A stretch of 64,000 nt of DNA from Arthrobacter antibioticus (GTDB taxonomy: Bacteria > Actinomycetota > Actinomycetes > Actinomycetales > Micrococcaceae), in assembly GCF_030063205.1 (NCBI RefSeq), contig NZ_JASISQ010000002.1, forward strand, positions 62,001 through 126,000, read 5' to 3'. Both the position numbers and the translations under genes were made by a program. Shown here one piece after another: positions 26,106 to 33,949 of the stretch. Each line of letters opens with the position of its first letter. The stretch's first letter is position 1. Below the pieces are notes generated by a model. The model ran no database searches. It had not been told where the DNA came from and saw only the letters and a list, made by a program, of their open reading frames with translations.

Positions 26106-27299
26106 CTACTCCCGTTCAGACTGGCGTGAACGCTCCAGGTACGGCTTGGCCTTAGCCAATCCACTCTCCAGCGCGTTCACGGTTCCTTCCATGTTCTTGG
26201 CTGCCGAAGCCCGGAACGTATCAATGGCATCCATGGTCTCAAACACGTTGTCGAAGGCCTTCTGCAACGTTTCAACGCTGACTCCGGAGCTGGAGGCTTG
26301 CTGGTGAATACGTACTGTCTGATCCTTGAGCATCTCAGAAGTTTTCAAGATCATGTTATTCGTGGTGGTGTTGATGGCATCAATCTGATCAAGGACCATC
26401 TTCTGGTTGGCAAGTGCCTGGGCCACGATCACGGCGGTGCGAAGCGCAGAAATGGTGGTGGTGCGGGCCCTGTCAACGCCCTTGATGAGCTCAAGGTTGT
26501 TCTTGCGGATCAGATCCATGGCCAGGTAGCCCTGCACGGAAACTGCAAGCTGAGTCAGGATGTCTTGGTGGCGCTGACGAATGGGGAAAAGGACATCGGC
26601 TTCAAGCTTTTGGGCCTGCTCAATCTGGCCTGAAGCGCGTGTGGCGTCAATTTTTTCAACACAGGCGCCATCCAAGGCCTTGGCGAACACTGCGTATTCA
26701 CTTAAGCTCTGCATGGTTTCCCATAGCTTGACCTTTTCCCCGGCCAGCGAGGCATTGTCCTTCAGGAGTTCATCCTGACCGGTCATGAGCGACTTGATAA
26801 TGGCATCAATTTGGGTCTGCGCTGACTCGTACTTCTGAAAATATTTTGCCAGCTTGTTGCCGCCGGGGATGAAACCAAGAATTTTCCGGCCCACACTAAG
26901 ATCGGCGTTATTGGGCGTCAGGTCTTCAACGGTTGAGCGCAGATCGTTTAGCGTGCCAGCCACCTGGGCCTGGGCACTATTGCCACTTTTTTTAGCTCCG
27001 GAGACTGACGTTGACGAGCGCTCCAGCATACGGCTTGAGGCGCCTGCTGAGTTGGTCATTTCATTGCCGGCGAGCTTGCTAATGCCATCTACTTTGGTGG
27101 TGAACTCGGGGCTGCGCGCATCAAAGGCCGCTATTTCGGCGATGTATTCCTTGGCCTGACGGTTGATTTCGCTCTGACGTTCCGCAGGAACGGGAACCAT
27201 GCCGGGAGCTTCGTCGGCCACAACAATGTCAGGGGCGTCCGGAGCCTTCAAAACAAGCGCTGTTTCGGATTCAGTGGGGGGTGTTAGTGGTGAAGTCAT
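26106..27299 (-). CDS. telA: Toxic anion resistance protein TelA
   Basis: Helical cytosolic protein of the TelA/KlaA family (about 397 residues) found with tellurite resistance and TerD systems. The C-terminal family block is visible as RTTTISALRTAVIVAQALA, followed by KTSEMLKDQT and DNVFETMDAID. The N-terminal 40 residues are Pro/Glu-rich. The ATG at 27299 (MTSPLTP) is chosen because upstream in-frame starts would fall inside the preceding terD gene. The mechanism of the family is unknown, and its presence marks a complete Ter module. Confidence 0.88.
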   Translation of the reverse strand: MTSPLTPPTESETALVLKAPDAPDIVVADEAPGMVPVPAERQSEINRQAKEYIAEIAAFDARSPEFTTKVDGISKLAGNEMTNSAGASSRMLERSSTSVSGAKKSGNSAQAQVAGTLNDLRSTVEDLTPNNADLSVGRKILGFIPGGNKLAKYFQKYESAQTQIDAIIKSLMTGQDELLKDNASLAGEKVKLWETMQSLSEYAVFAKALDGACVEKIDATRASGQIEQAQKLEADVLFPIRQRHQDILTQLAVSVQGYLAMDLIRKNNLELIKGVDRARTTTISALRTAVIVAQALANQKMVLDQIDAINTTTNNMILKTSEMLKDQTVRIHQQASSSGVSVETLQKAFDNVFETMDAIDTFRASAAKNMEGTVNALESGLAKAKPYLERSRQSERE

Positions 27300-27477
27300 T
27301 GTGATATCCAATTTTCCAGTAGCAAGGGTAGCTGGTGGTGATTTACGGGCGAAGTCCGCCGTCACACCCAAGAGGCTGTGGCGGCGGACTGTCACCAACG
27401 CAATAACTGATGGTGGGCTCACAGGTTCGGGCCCGAGTGGACACGTGTCAGCGGCTCCGCTTGGGAGGAACTGGGGA

Positions 27478-28059
27478 TTAGCCCATCGGGACACCGAAGT
27501 CGGCAACAATTCCGGCCAGGCCGGAGGCGTAACCCTGGCCCACTGCTTTGAACTTCCATTCGGTGCCGTTGCGGTAAATTTCTGCGAACAGCATGGAGGT
27601 TTCCGGCGCAGCATCCTCGCTGAGGTCAAAACGAACAATTTCTTGTTCGCTGCCCTGGTTGACCACACGGCAGTAAGCTCCGCGGACTTGACCGAAGTTC
27701 TGTCCGCGCACATCTGCCTGGTCAATGGAGACAACGATGACTACGCGCTCAACATCTGCGGCGATCTTGGCGAGGTCGATCAGAATCTGCTCGTCATCGC
27801 CGTCACCTTCGCCCGAACGGTTGTCACCAAGGTGGGTGACTGAACCGTCCTTGGCAGCTGGCTGGTTGTAGAAGATGAAGTCATCACCTGAGCGGACCTT
27901 GCCCGTGGCTCCAACGAGCAGCGCGGACGCGTCGAGGTCAAAAGCCTCACCCGTGGTGGTGCGCGGATCCCAGCCCAAACCAACGAGTGCTTTCTGCAGG
28001 CCCGGATCGGTTTTGGTCAAAGAAAGGTTGTTGCCTTTTGCAAGCGTGAGTCCAGCCAT
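27478..28059 (-). CDS. terD: TerD-family calcium-binding stress protein
   Basis: Canonical TerD fold, 193 residues, starting MAGLTLAKGNNLSLTKTDP. The calcium-binding loop SGEGDGDDEQ is intact, as are GLGWDPRTTTG, DDFIFYNQ and the end WKFKAVGQGYASGL. Family members bind Ca2+ and protect against tellurite, oxidative and envelope stress. It is a near twin of the next upstream gene (28144), which points to tandem duplication. A 178-base gap to telA contains no gene. Confidence 0.92.
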   Translation of the reverse strand: MAGLTLAKGNNLSLTKTDPGLQKALVGLGWDPRTTTGEAFDLDASALLVGATGKVRSGDDFIFYNQPAAKDGSVTHLGDNRSGEGDGDDEQILIDLAKIAADVERVVIVVSIDQADVRGQNFGQVRGAYCRVVNQGSEQEIVRFDLSEDAAPETSMLFAEIYRNGTEWKFKAVGQGYASGLAGIVADFGVPMG

Positions 28060-28143
28060 GAAATCTAGTCCTTACATTGTGGATGTCCGGTGGTTGGTAA
28101 AGCAGTGGCTGGTGGGCGGCTGAGCCGCCCACCAGCAGTGGAA

Positions 28144-28725
28144 CTAGTCCAGAACAATTCCGTAGTCAGTTGCAATGCCGTGCAGGCCGCTGGCGTAGCC
28201 TTGACCAACTGCGCGGAACTTCCATTCTGCGCCGTTGCGGTAAATCTCAGCGAAGACCATAGTTGTTTCCGATGCCGCATCCTCGGAGAGGTCGTAGCGA
28301 ACAATCTCTTGCTCGTTGCTCTGGTTGACGACGCGGCAGTATGCGTCGCGGACCTGGCCAAAGTTCTGGTGGCGGGCTTCCGCCTGGTCAATGGAAACTA
28401 CAATGACCACACGCTCAATTTCCGGGGAAACTGTTGCCAGGTTGATGAGGACCTGCTCGTCGTCGCCGTCGCCTTCACCTGTGCGGTTGTCACCCTGGTG
28501 AACAACCGAGCCATCCTTGGACTCCAACTGGTTGTAGAAAATGAAGTCGTCATTGTTGCGGACTTTGCCGCTGCTTGTGACCAAAATGGCCGATGCGTCC
28601 AGATCGAACTGATCGCCGCTGGTGGTGCGTGGATCCCAGCCTAATCCCACCATGGCCATCTGCAGACCGGGGTCTGCCTTGGTCAGGGAAAGGTTGCCGC
28701 CCTTGGATAGTGTCAAAGATGCCAT
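28144..28725 (-). CDS. terD: TerD-family calcium-binding stress protein
   Basis: TerD protein of 193 residues (MASLTLSKGGNLSLTKADP) with an intact acidic loop TGEGDGDDEQ and the closing WKFRAVGQGYASGL. It is about three-quarters identical by eye to the copy at 27478, and the DNA is similar as well. The ATG has AGGAG 9 bases upstream. It lies between two further terD genes in the same direction. The multiple copies may form mixed multimers, as proposed for Ter complexes. Confidence 0.92.
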   Translation of the reverse strand: MASLTLSKGGNLSLTKADPGLQMAMVGLGWDPRTTSGDQFDLDASAILVTSSGKVRNNDDFIFYNQLESKDGSVVHQGDNRTGEGDGDDEQVLINLATVSPEIERVVIVVSIDQAEARHQNFGQVRDAYCRVVNQSNEQEIVRYDLSEDAASETTMVFAEIYRNGAEWKFRAVGQGYASGLHGIATDYGIVLD

Positions 28726-28806
28726 GGAAACTGAACTCCTTTAATAACGAAGACGTGAATTGCTAAGACGCGCTAATAAATAAAACCAAATGCGTTGGGC
28801 GATACC

Positions 28807-29400
28807 CTACAGGGCGTTGGCTGCCGGCTGGATCAAGTCCATTGCCGTGCGGCCGTTGGCACGCTCACCAATGGCCGTGAACTTCCAGCCTGAGTCTTCA
28901 CGGGAGACCTTGGCCATGATCATGGCTGTGTGGGTGCCCGCATCGGTCAGCTGGAACCGGGCAACCTCGGGGGTGCCGGCCGTCGAATCATCCACAAGGC
29001 GGCAGAACGCGTTTTCAATGGTGTCGAAGGTCTGGCGGCTGTAGCTGCTAATGACAAACACAATCTGGGAAACAGCGGGAGAGACTTTTGACAGGTCTAC
29101 CAAGATGGTCTCGTCATCGCCGTCGCCTTCACCGGTGAGGTTGTCGCCTGTGTGCTTAGTGGAGCCATCTTTACTCTGCAGCTGGTTGAAGAACACCGTG
29201 TCAACGGCCTTGCCGCTGCCGTCAAAGAAAATGGCCGAAGCGTCTAAATCAACATCGGGAGCCTTCTTCAGGCCACCAAACAGCCCGCGCTTGACGGGGG
29301 CTGCAGTATCCCAGCCCAAGCCCATCCGCACCCGGGTGAGGGAAGCGCCGTCGTTCTTCTTCAGTGAAAGGGTTTGGCCCTTTTGCAAACTAAGTCCCAT
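28807..29400 (-). CDS. terD: TerD-family protein, third copy
   Basis: TerD protein of about 197 residues starting MGLSLQKGQTLSLKKNDG, with GLGWDTAAP, an insert KRGLFGGLKKAPDVDLDASA, the acidic loop TGEGDGDDET and WKFTAIGERANG. It is more diverged than the other two canonical copies and has a short insertion before DLDASA. The ATG at 29400 has AAAGGAG about 9 bases upstream. The longer frame would run into the DUF475 gene. It is the first terD after that membrane gene. Confidence 0.92.
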   Translation of the reverse strand: MGLSLQKGQTLSLKKNDGASLTRVRMGLGWDTAAPVKRGLFGGLKKAPDVDLDASAIFFDGSGKAVDTVFFNQLQSKDGSTKHTGDNLTGEGDGDDETILVDLSKVSPAVSQIVFVISSYSRQTFDTIENAFCRLVDDSTAGTPEVARFQLTDAGTHTAMIMAKVSREDSGWKFTAIGERANGRTAMDLIQPAANAL

Positions 29401-29437
29401 AGTGTTGTGCTCCTTTAAAAAATATATTGTGGATGCG

Positions 29438-30556
29438 CTAGCTGGAGAGTTGTTCCACCCTGTGTGAATCGGCCGCAGCTGCGCGTTTGTTTCGAACAAT
29501 TGAGGATATGAAGGCGGCGCCAATGAAGACAAGGCCAATAACTCCGGTGATAACTTCATTGACTTCGAAGCTAATGGTCAATAGAAGGATGACGGAGAGT
29601 GCACCGATGGCCCAGTGTGCACCATGATCTAAGTATTCAAAGTCATCAAGTGTGCCTTCACGCACGAGGAACACGGTCAGTGATCGGACGAAGATAGCGC
29701 CGATCAAACCAAGGCCCAAGGCGATGATGATGGGGTCGGAGGTGATGGCGAAGGCGCCAATAACGCCGTCGAATGAGAACGATGCGTCGATGACTTCCAA
29801 GTACAGGAACAACATGAAAGCAGCTTTACCAACAGCCTTGCCGACGCCTTTATTGGCTTTCTTCGCAATTTTTGCCGCTGTTGCGTCGGTATCTTGGGCA
29901 TCGGTTTCACCGTCCCCGTCAACGTCAAACATGTCACCAAGGCCGTTTACGAGTACATAAGTAATCATGCCCAAGATGCCAGCAATAAGCACATCCACTT
30001 CTTTGCCCGGGCGGACCATGACGGCTGAGGCGACGAGGATGAGCAGGGCGATTGCCATGGAGGCACCGTGCAGGCGGCCAATAACCGCCAGTGGCTTTTC
30101 CAGGAACCCCAGCCAGTGGATCTCGCGCTCTTCAAACATGAAATCAAGGAACAGCATGAGCAGGAAGACGCCACCAAATGCGGCAATCTGGGGGTGGGCA
30201 TCATGGAGCAGGTAGGCGTAGCTGCCGGCAGTATGGATGTCGCCCTTTTCCAAGGCGAGTTTAATGGCTTCCACCGGGTTTAGGTTGGCGGTGACGCCCA
30301 CAATCAACAAGGGGAATGCCACACGCATGCCGACAACGGCGATGAGAATACCGACCGTGAGGAAGATTTTCTGCCAGAACTCGTTCATTTTTTCTAGAAT
30401 TCGCGCGTTCACAACAGCATTGTCAAAACTGAGACTGATCTCCAAAACACCCAGAATGGCGCAAAGGATCAGGGCTTGAAAGCCGCCGTAGAAGTAGGCA
30501 ACAACCAGTGCCACCGCGGTGATCCCGAAGGACCAGCCAAAAGTTTTCATGAACAC
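29438..30556 (-). CDS. DUF475 (TerC-type) integral membrane protein
   Basis: Membrane protein of 372 residues in the TerC/DUF475 superfamily, with eight or nine hydrophobic segments. The family's charged helices are visible as ISLSFDNAVVNARIL near residue 45 and DASFSFDGVIGAFAITS later. The two SFDNA/SFDG acidic motifs inside membrane segments suggest metal ion binding or transport. A short acidic loop (VDGDGETDAQDTDATAA) precedes the second half. It heads the Ter unit. GAGGAG sits 11 bases before the GTG at 30556. The ATG two codons on (30550) is the alternative. Confidence 0.9.
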   Translation of the reverse strand: MFMKTFGWSFGITAVALVVAYFYGGFQALILCAILGVLEISLSFDNAVVNARILEKMNEFWQKIFLTVGILIAVVGMRVAFPLLIVGVTANLNPVEAIKLALEKGDIHTAGSYAYLLHDAHPQIAAFGGVFLLMLFLDFMFEEREIHWLGFLEKPLAVIGRLHGASMAIALLILVASAVMVRPGKEVDVLIAGILGMITYVLVNGLGDMFDVDGDGETDAQDTDATAAKIAKKANKGVGKAVGKAAFMLFLYLEVIDASFSFDGVIGAFAITSDPIIIALGLGLIGAIFVRSLTVFLVREGTLDDFEYLDHGAHWAIGALSVILLLTISFEVNEVITGVIGLVFIGAAFISSIVRNKRAAAADSHRVEQLSS

Positions 30557-30817
30557 GCGCTGAAAATCTCCTCAAAAGCTCCCTGTCAGATGTGCACCAG
30601 GGATTTGTGGTCAAAGTGGGTACAGCCGCACGCGGCCCGACAGCTCACGCGCGGATCGTTCAAAGTCAATTATCTCCATTCACCTTATATATGCCTAATG
30701 GTTGGGAGCCGGAGAAAGTTCCATTTTGATCTGCGAAGTTGCAACTCCATACTGCCTTACGCGTCCTCATGAGCCTAGGAGTGCCCTAGGCTTGCAAAGA
30801 AACGGGGGTTTTGAGTA
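30557..30817. promoter_or_regulatory. Divergent control region between the Ter unit and the nuclease gene
   Basis: This 261-base gap must carry promoters in both directions. It includes an AT-rich core (TATATATG near 30685) and a perfect 8-base inverted repeat AGCCTAGG/CCTAGGCT with a 5-base loop at 30772-30792, about 25 bases before the nuclease ATG. The inverted repeat could be an operator. No confident -35/-10 pair is seen on either strand. Confidence 0.4.
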
Positions 30818-31924
30818 ATGAATGAGATTTCGCTTGACGCTAAAGGTCAAAATAGGCTCGATATTCTGATGCGGTGGGCCGAAGAGCTCGCCAGCACCGG
30901 TGGCCAGGCACCGGATCGCCACCATTTGGAATCCATTGCGCGCACCAAGATAGTTGCTATCGACGGGGCGGGTGCAGACTTGATCCAGCTGTGGGAACCC
31001 ACCATCAGTTGGATGCTCAAACAAGCGGCTTTTGGTGTTGCTGACCCGCATCTGCACCTGCCAGATGAGCTACGTACGCCTGCCTGCAGCGAAACTGCAC
31101 CGCCCGCCGTCGTGCCTGAAGAAAAAGTTGCCCAAGTAACAAATGAGCCGGCGAGTCACCCAGCGCAAGCAACCTCTGCACCCGCAGTTCGGATGCCCAA
31201 ATGGGAGATTGCAGCAATTGAGCAGGTCCACGATGCCATCAAGCGGTACATCAAGCCGCTTGAAGCGTTGCGGGCCCGCGATGCCAATGAAGGCGACACC
31301 CGAATGGTTGTCACTGACATGCTGTGCGAAGGCTTGGACTATGACAAATTCAAGGATCTCACCACCGAATACATGGTGAAGGCGGACTTTGCGGATTACG
31401 GGGTCCGCATCGACAAACAAATGGTGGCCTTCATTGAAGTCAAGCGGATTAGCCAGAAACTCAATGAACGCCACCTGCGTCAAGTCCTGATGTATGCGGT
31501 CAACGAAGGCGTGGAGTGGATGGTGCTCACCAACGGGGCTGTGTGGCAGGCCTACCACCTCACAGGCGGCCTACCCGTTGTGGTTGATATGGCCTTTGAA
31601 GTGGATCTGTTGGGGCCGGCATCTCTGGCAGAAAAAACCGAAATGATGTTCTCTTTGCACAAGGAGGCGCTGAAACGGCGCCGTATTGACGAAGTGTGGC
31701 GGCACCGCGCGGCCACCGAGCAGGGAGTGCTGCTGGAGATGATTCTCTCTGATGCGGTACTGGATGAGTTGCGTAAAGAAGTTCGACGGCGGACTGGGAC
31801 GGCCACCACTGCACAGGCACTGAGCGAGGTGATCCGGACCGAAATCGTGGATCCTAAGCTCATCGCCAAACTGTTCAAGGCCCAGCGTTCACCTTTCCTG
31901 ACCGCCGGTCCCGTTCGAAAGTAG
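30818..31924 (+). CDS. HsdR_N-like restriction nuclease domain protein
   Basis: 368-residue soluble protein. The centre (about 130-270) has the layout of the type I restriction HsdR N-terminal nuclease: Glu in EGDTRMVV (about 158), Asp in DYGVRID (about 193-199) and the catalytic FIEVK (Glu207, Lys209), which together form a PD-(D/E)XK site. No helicase motor follows, so it is not a full HsdR. The first 75 residues form a separate unknown domain, and a Pro/Ala-rich linker (about 88-128) separates them. It is divergent from the Ter unit and 9 bases before the deaminase gene. Confidence 0.75.
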   Translation: MNEISLDAKGQNRLDILMRWAEELASTGGQAPDRHHLESIARTKIVAIDGAGADLIQLWEPTISWMLKQAAFGVADPHLHLPDELRTPACSETAPPAVVPEEKVAQVTNEPASHPAQATSAPAVRMPKWEIAAIEQVHDAIKRYIKPLEALRARDANEGDTRMVVTDMLCEGLDYDKFKDLTTEYMVKADFADYGVRIDKQMVAFIEVKRISQKLNERHLRQVLMYAVNEGVEWMVLTNGAVWQAYHLTGGLPVVVDMAFEVDLLGPASLAEKTEMMFSLHKEALKRRRIDEVWRHRAATEQGVLLEMILSDAVLDELRKEVRRRTGTATTAQALSEVIRTEIVDPKLIAKLFKAQRSPFLTAGPVRK

Positions 31925-31933
31925 ACTGACGCA

Positions 31934-33058
31934 ATGACCCAAGCACCTGATCCGTCCTTTGCCCCTGTGTCCACTAATACCGTGTCCACTAATACCGTGT
32001 CCACTAATACCGTGTCCACTAGTACCGGGTCCACTAATGCCGGGTCCGTTGACCTTGGGGCCCTTGCAACGTTGCCCAAAGCCGAGCTGCACCTGCACAT
32101 TGAGGGCACACTTGAACCGGAATTAATCCTGGAGCTGGCAGCCCGCAATGGCATCACGTTGCCATTCCCAACACTGGATTTACTGCGGGAACAATATGAT
32201 TTCAGCGATCTGCAGTCATTCCTGAACCTGTATTACGCCAATATGGCTGTGCTCATCACGGAAGCCGATTTTGCAGATATGACGCGCGGCTATCTGCGCC
32301 GCGCCCAAGAACATGGGGTGCGCCATGCGGAGATCATGTTTGATCCGCAGGCCCATCTGGTGCGCGGTGTGGAATTGTCGACGGCGGTTAACGGTATTGC
32401 GGGTGTCCTAGCTTCCAGCGAGGCTGACTTTGGTATCAGCACGGCCTTGATTGCGGCCTTCCTGCGGGATGAGTCTGAGGAGTCGGCGCTGGTGGTTTTG
32501 GAAGCACTGTTGGAGATGGAAGCGCCCATCATTGGTATTGGCCTGGATTCGGCCGAGGTGGGAAATCCGCCGTCGAAGTTCATTCGGCTCTATAAGCGGG
32601 CTGCTGTGGCAGGTCTGCGACTGGTGGCTCACGCCGGGGAAGAAGGGCCGCCAAGCTATGTTGAAGACGCGCTGAATCTGCTCGGTATTGAGCGGATCGA
32701 CCATGGCATTAGGGCCGTGGAAGATAAATTCCTGGTCAAGAGACTTGTCGCGGAGCAGGTTCCCTTGACTGTTTGTCCGCTGTCCAATGTGCGCCTGCGT
32801 GCCGTTGATACATTGGCCGCCCACCCGCTGCCTCAGATGATAGATGCAGGGATGAACGTGTGTGTGAATTCTGATGATCCAGCCTACTTTGGTGGCCATG
32901 TGGGGGATAACTTTGCCGCCCTAGTAGCCGAATTTGGTTGGACTGTGGAAAAGGTGGAGAAACTGGCGGCAAACTCCATCCGTTCCTCTTTTGCCACGAA
33001 AACCCGCAAGGAGGAATTGCTGGCGGAACTTGCACAGTGGAGCGCCGGGCAAGGCTAA
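31934..33058 (+). CDS. Adenosine/adenine deaminase family protein
   Basis: Zinc amidohydrolase that converts adenine or adenosine to hypoxanthine or inosine. Metal and catalytic motifs are HLHIEGT (His53, His55), HAGEEGPP, IDHGIRA and NSDDPAYFGG. The last motif and VCPLSNVRLR are of the adenine-deaminase-like subgroup of the ADA family, so adenine is the more likely substrate. The first 40 residues are an added Thr/Ser/Asn-rich tail coded by a 15-bp tandem repeat. The conserved domain begins at PKAELHLHIE. Confidence 0.9.
   Translation: MTQAPDPSFAPVSTNTVSTNTVSTNTVSTSTGSTNAGSVDLGALATLPKAELHLHIEGTLEPELILELAARNGITLPFPTLDLLREQYDFSDLQSFLNLYYANMAVLITEADFADMTRGYLRRAQEHGVRHAEIMFDPQAHLVRGVELSTAVNGIAGVLASSEADFGISTALIAAFLRDESEESALVVLEALLEMEAPIIGIGLDSAEVGNPPSKFIRLYKRAAVAGLRLVAHAGEEGPPSYVEDALNLLGIERIDHGIRAVEDKFLVKRLVAEQVPLTVCPLSNVRLRAVDTLAAHPLPQMIDAGMNVCVNSDDPAYFGGHVGDNFAALVAEFGWTVEKVEKLAANSIRSSFATKTRKEELLAELAQWSAGQG
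31967..32056 (+). repeat. 15-bp in-frame tandem repeat in the deaminase 5' end
   Basis: Three exact copies of GTGTCCACTAATACC (31967-32011), then one with one change (32012-32026), one with two changes (32027-32041) and a decayed sixth. Each codes for VSTNT-like pentapeptides. The exact copies at one end and the decayed ones at the other suggest recent expansion. The unit keeps frame, so copy number can change without loss of the enzyme. Confidence 0.93.
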
Positions 33059-33151
33059 CGGGACCCACGTAAAGCCCAAATTCGCGAGGCTTTTAACAAC
33101 TTAGGGTGTGGTCAGTCCACATCCCTGCGAATTTGTCCTACAGTGGGGAAC

Positions 33152-33949
33152 ATGAAAATTGCGCTCTTTGCCACATGCATCGTGGACGCCATGTATCCGC
33201 GCACGGCGCAGGCCACCGTCGCCATCTTGGAACGGCTCGGACATCAGGTGGTTTTCCCCCGCGGGCAGGCCTGCTGCGGGCAAATGCATGTTAACTCGGG
33301 TTATTTCAAGGAAGCTCATACCGTGGTTGCCAACCATGTGCAGGCCTTCGATACAGAAGATTACGACGTCGCGGTGGCACCTTCTGGCTCGTGCGTAGCC
33401 AGCGTGAAGCACCAGCATGAATTAGTGGCCCGCCGTTGCGGTGACACAGAGCTCGAAGCACGTGCCGCAGTGGTGGGTGCCAAAACCTATGAACTCTCAC
33501 AGTTGCTGACCGACGTTTTGGGCATCACCAACGCCGCTCAGCAACTGGGCTCTTACTTCCCCCATAAGGTCACCTACCACCCTAGTTGTCACGGAATGCG
33601 GCTGCTGCGCCTAGAAGACCGGCAACTAAATTTGCTTGCAAGCGTGGGCGGGATTGAAATGCTCGCATTGCCCGAGGCGGATCAGTGTTGCGGCTTTGGT
33701 GGCACGTTCGCCATGAAAAATGCTGATGTCTCCAGCGCCATGAACATCGACAAGGCAGAAAATATTTGCGGAACAGGAGCAGAACTTTGTTCCGGCGGTG
33801 ACGCCAGTTGTCTGATGCATATTGGCGGCGGGCTATCCCGGCAGGGGAGCGATGTGGGCACCCTGCACTTTGCCGAGATCCTGGCCAGCACCATGGAACA
33901 TCCTATTACAGTCACCGGTGAAGTGAAATTGGCGGGGAGCAAAAGATGA
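33152..33949 (+). CDS. lutA: Lactate utilisation protein LutA
   Basis: Cytosolic (Fe-S)-cluster protein of about 265 residues, a subunit of the LutABC L-lactate dehydrogenase complex that oxidises lactate to pyruvate. It has two CCG-type cysteine motifs, CCGQMHVNSGY near residue 40 and CCGFGGTFAMKN near 190, with a SCHGMR motif between them. The ATG at 33152 (MKIALFATCIVDAMYP) is chosen because the family starts there. It overlaps lutB by 4 bases. Confidence 0.94.
   Translation: MKIALFATCIVDAMYPRTAQATVAILERLGHQVVFPRGQACCGQMHVNSGYFKEAHTVVANHVQAFDTEDYDVAVAPSGSCVASVKHQHELVARRCGDTELEARAAVVGAKTYELSQLLTDVLGITNAAQQLGSYFPHKVTYHPSCHGMRLLRLEDRQLNLLASVGGIEMLALPEADQCCGFGGTFAMKNADVSSAMNIDKAENICGTGAELCSGGDASCLMHIGGGLSRQGSDVGTLHFAEILASTMEHPITVTGEVKLAGSKR

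Noticed and set aside
31967-32056. CRISPR-like array
   Set aside because: The units are 15 bp, adjoining without spacers and in frame inside a gene, so it is a minisatellite.
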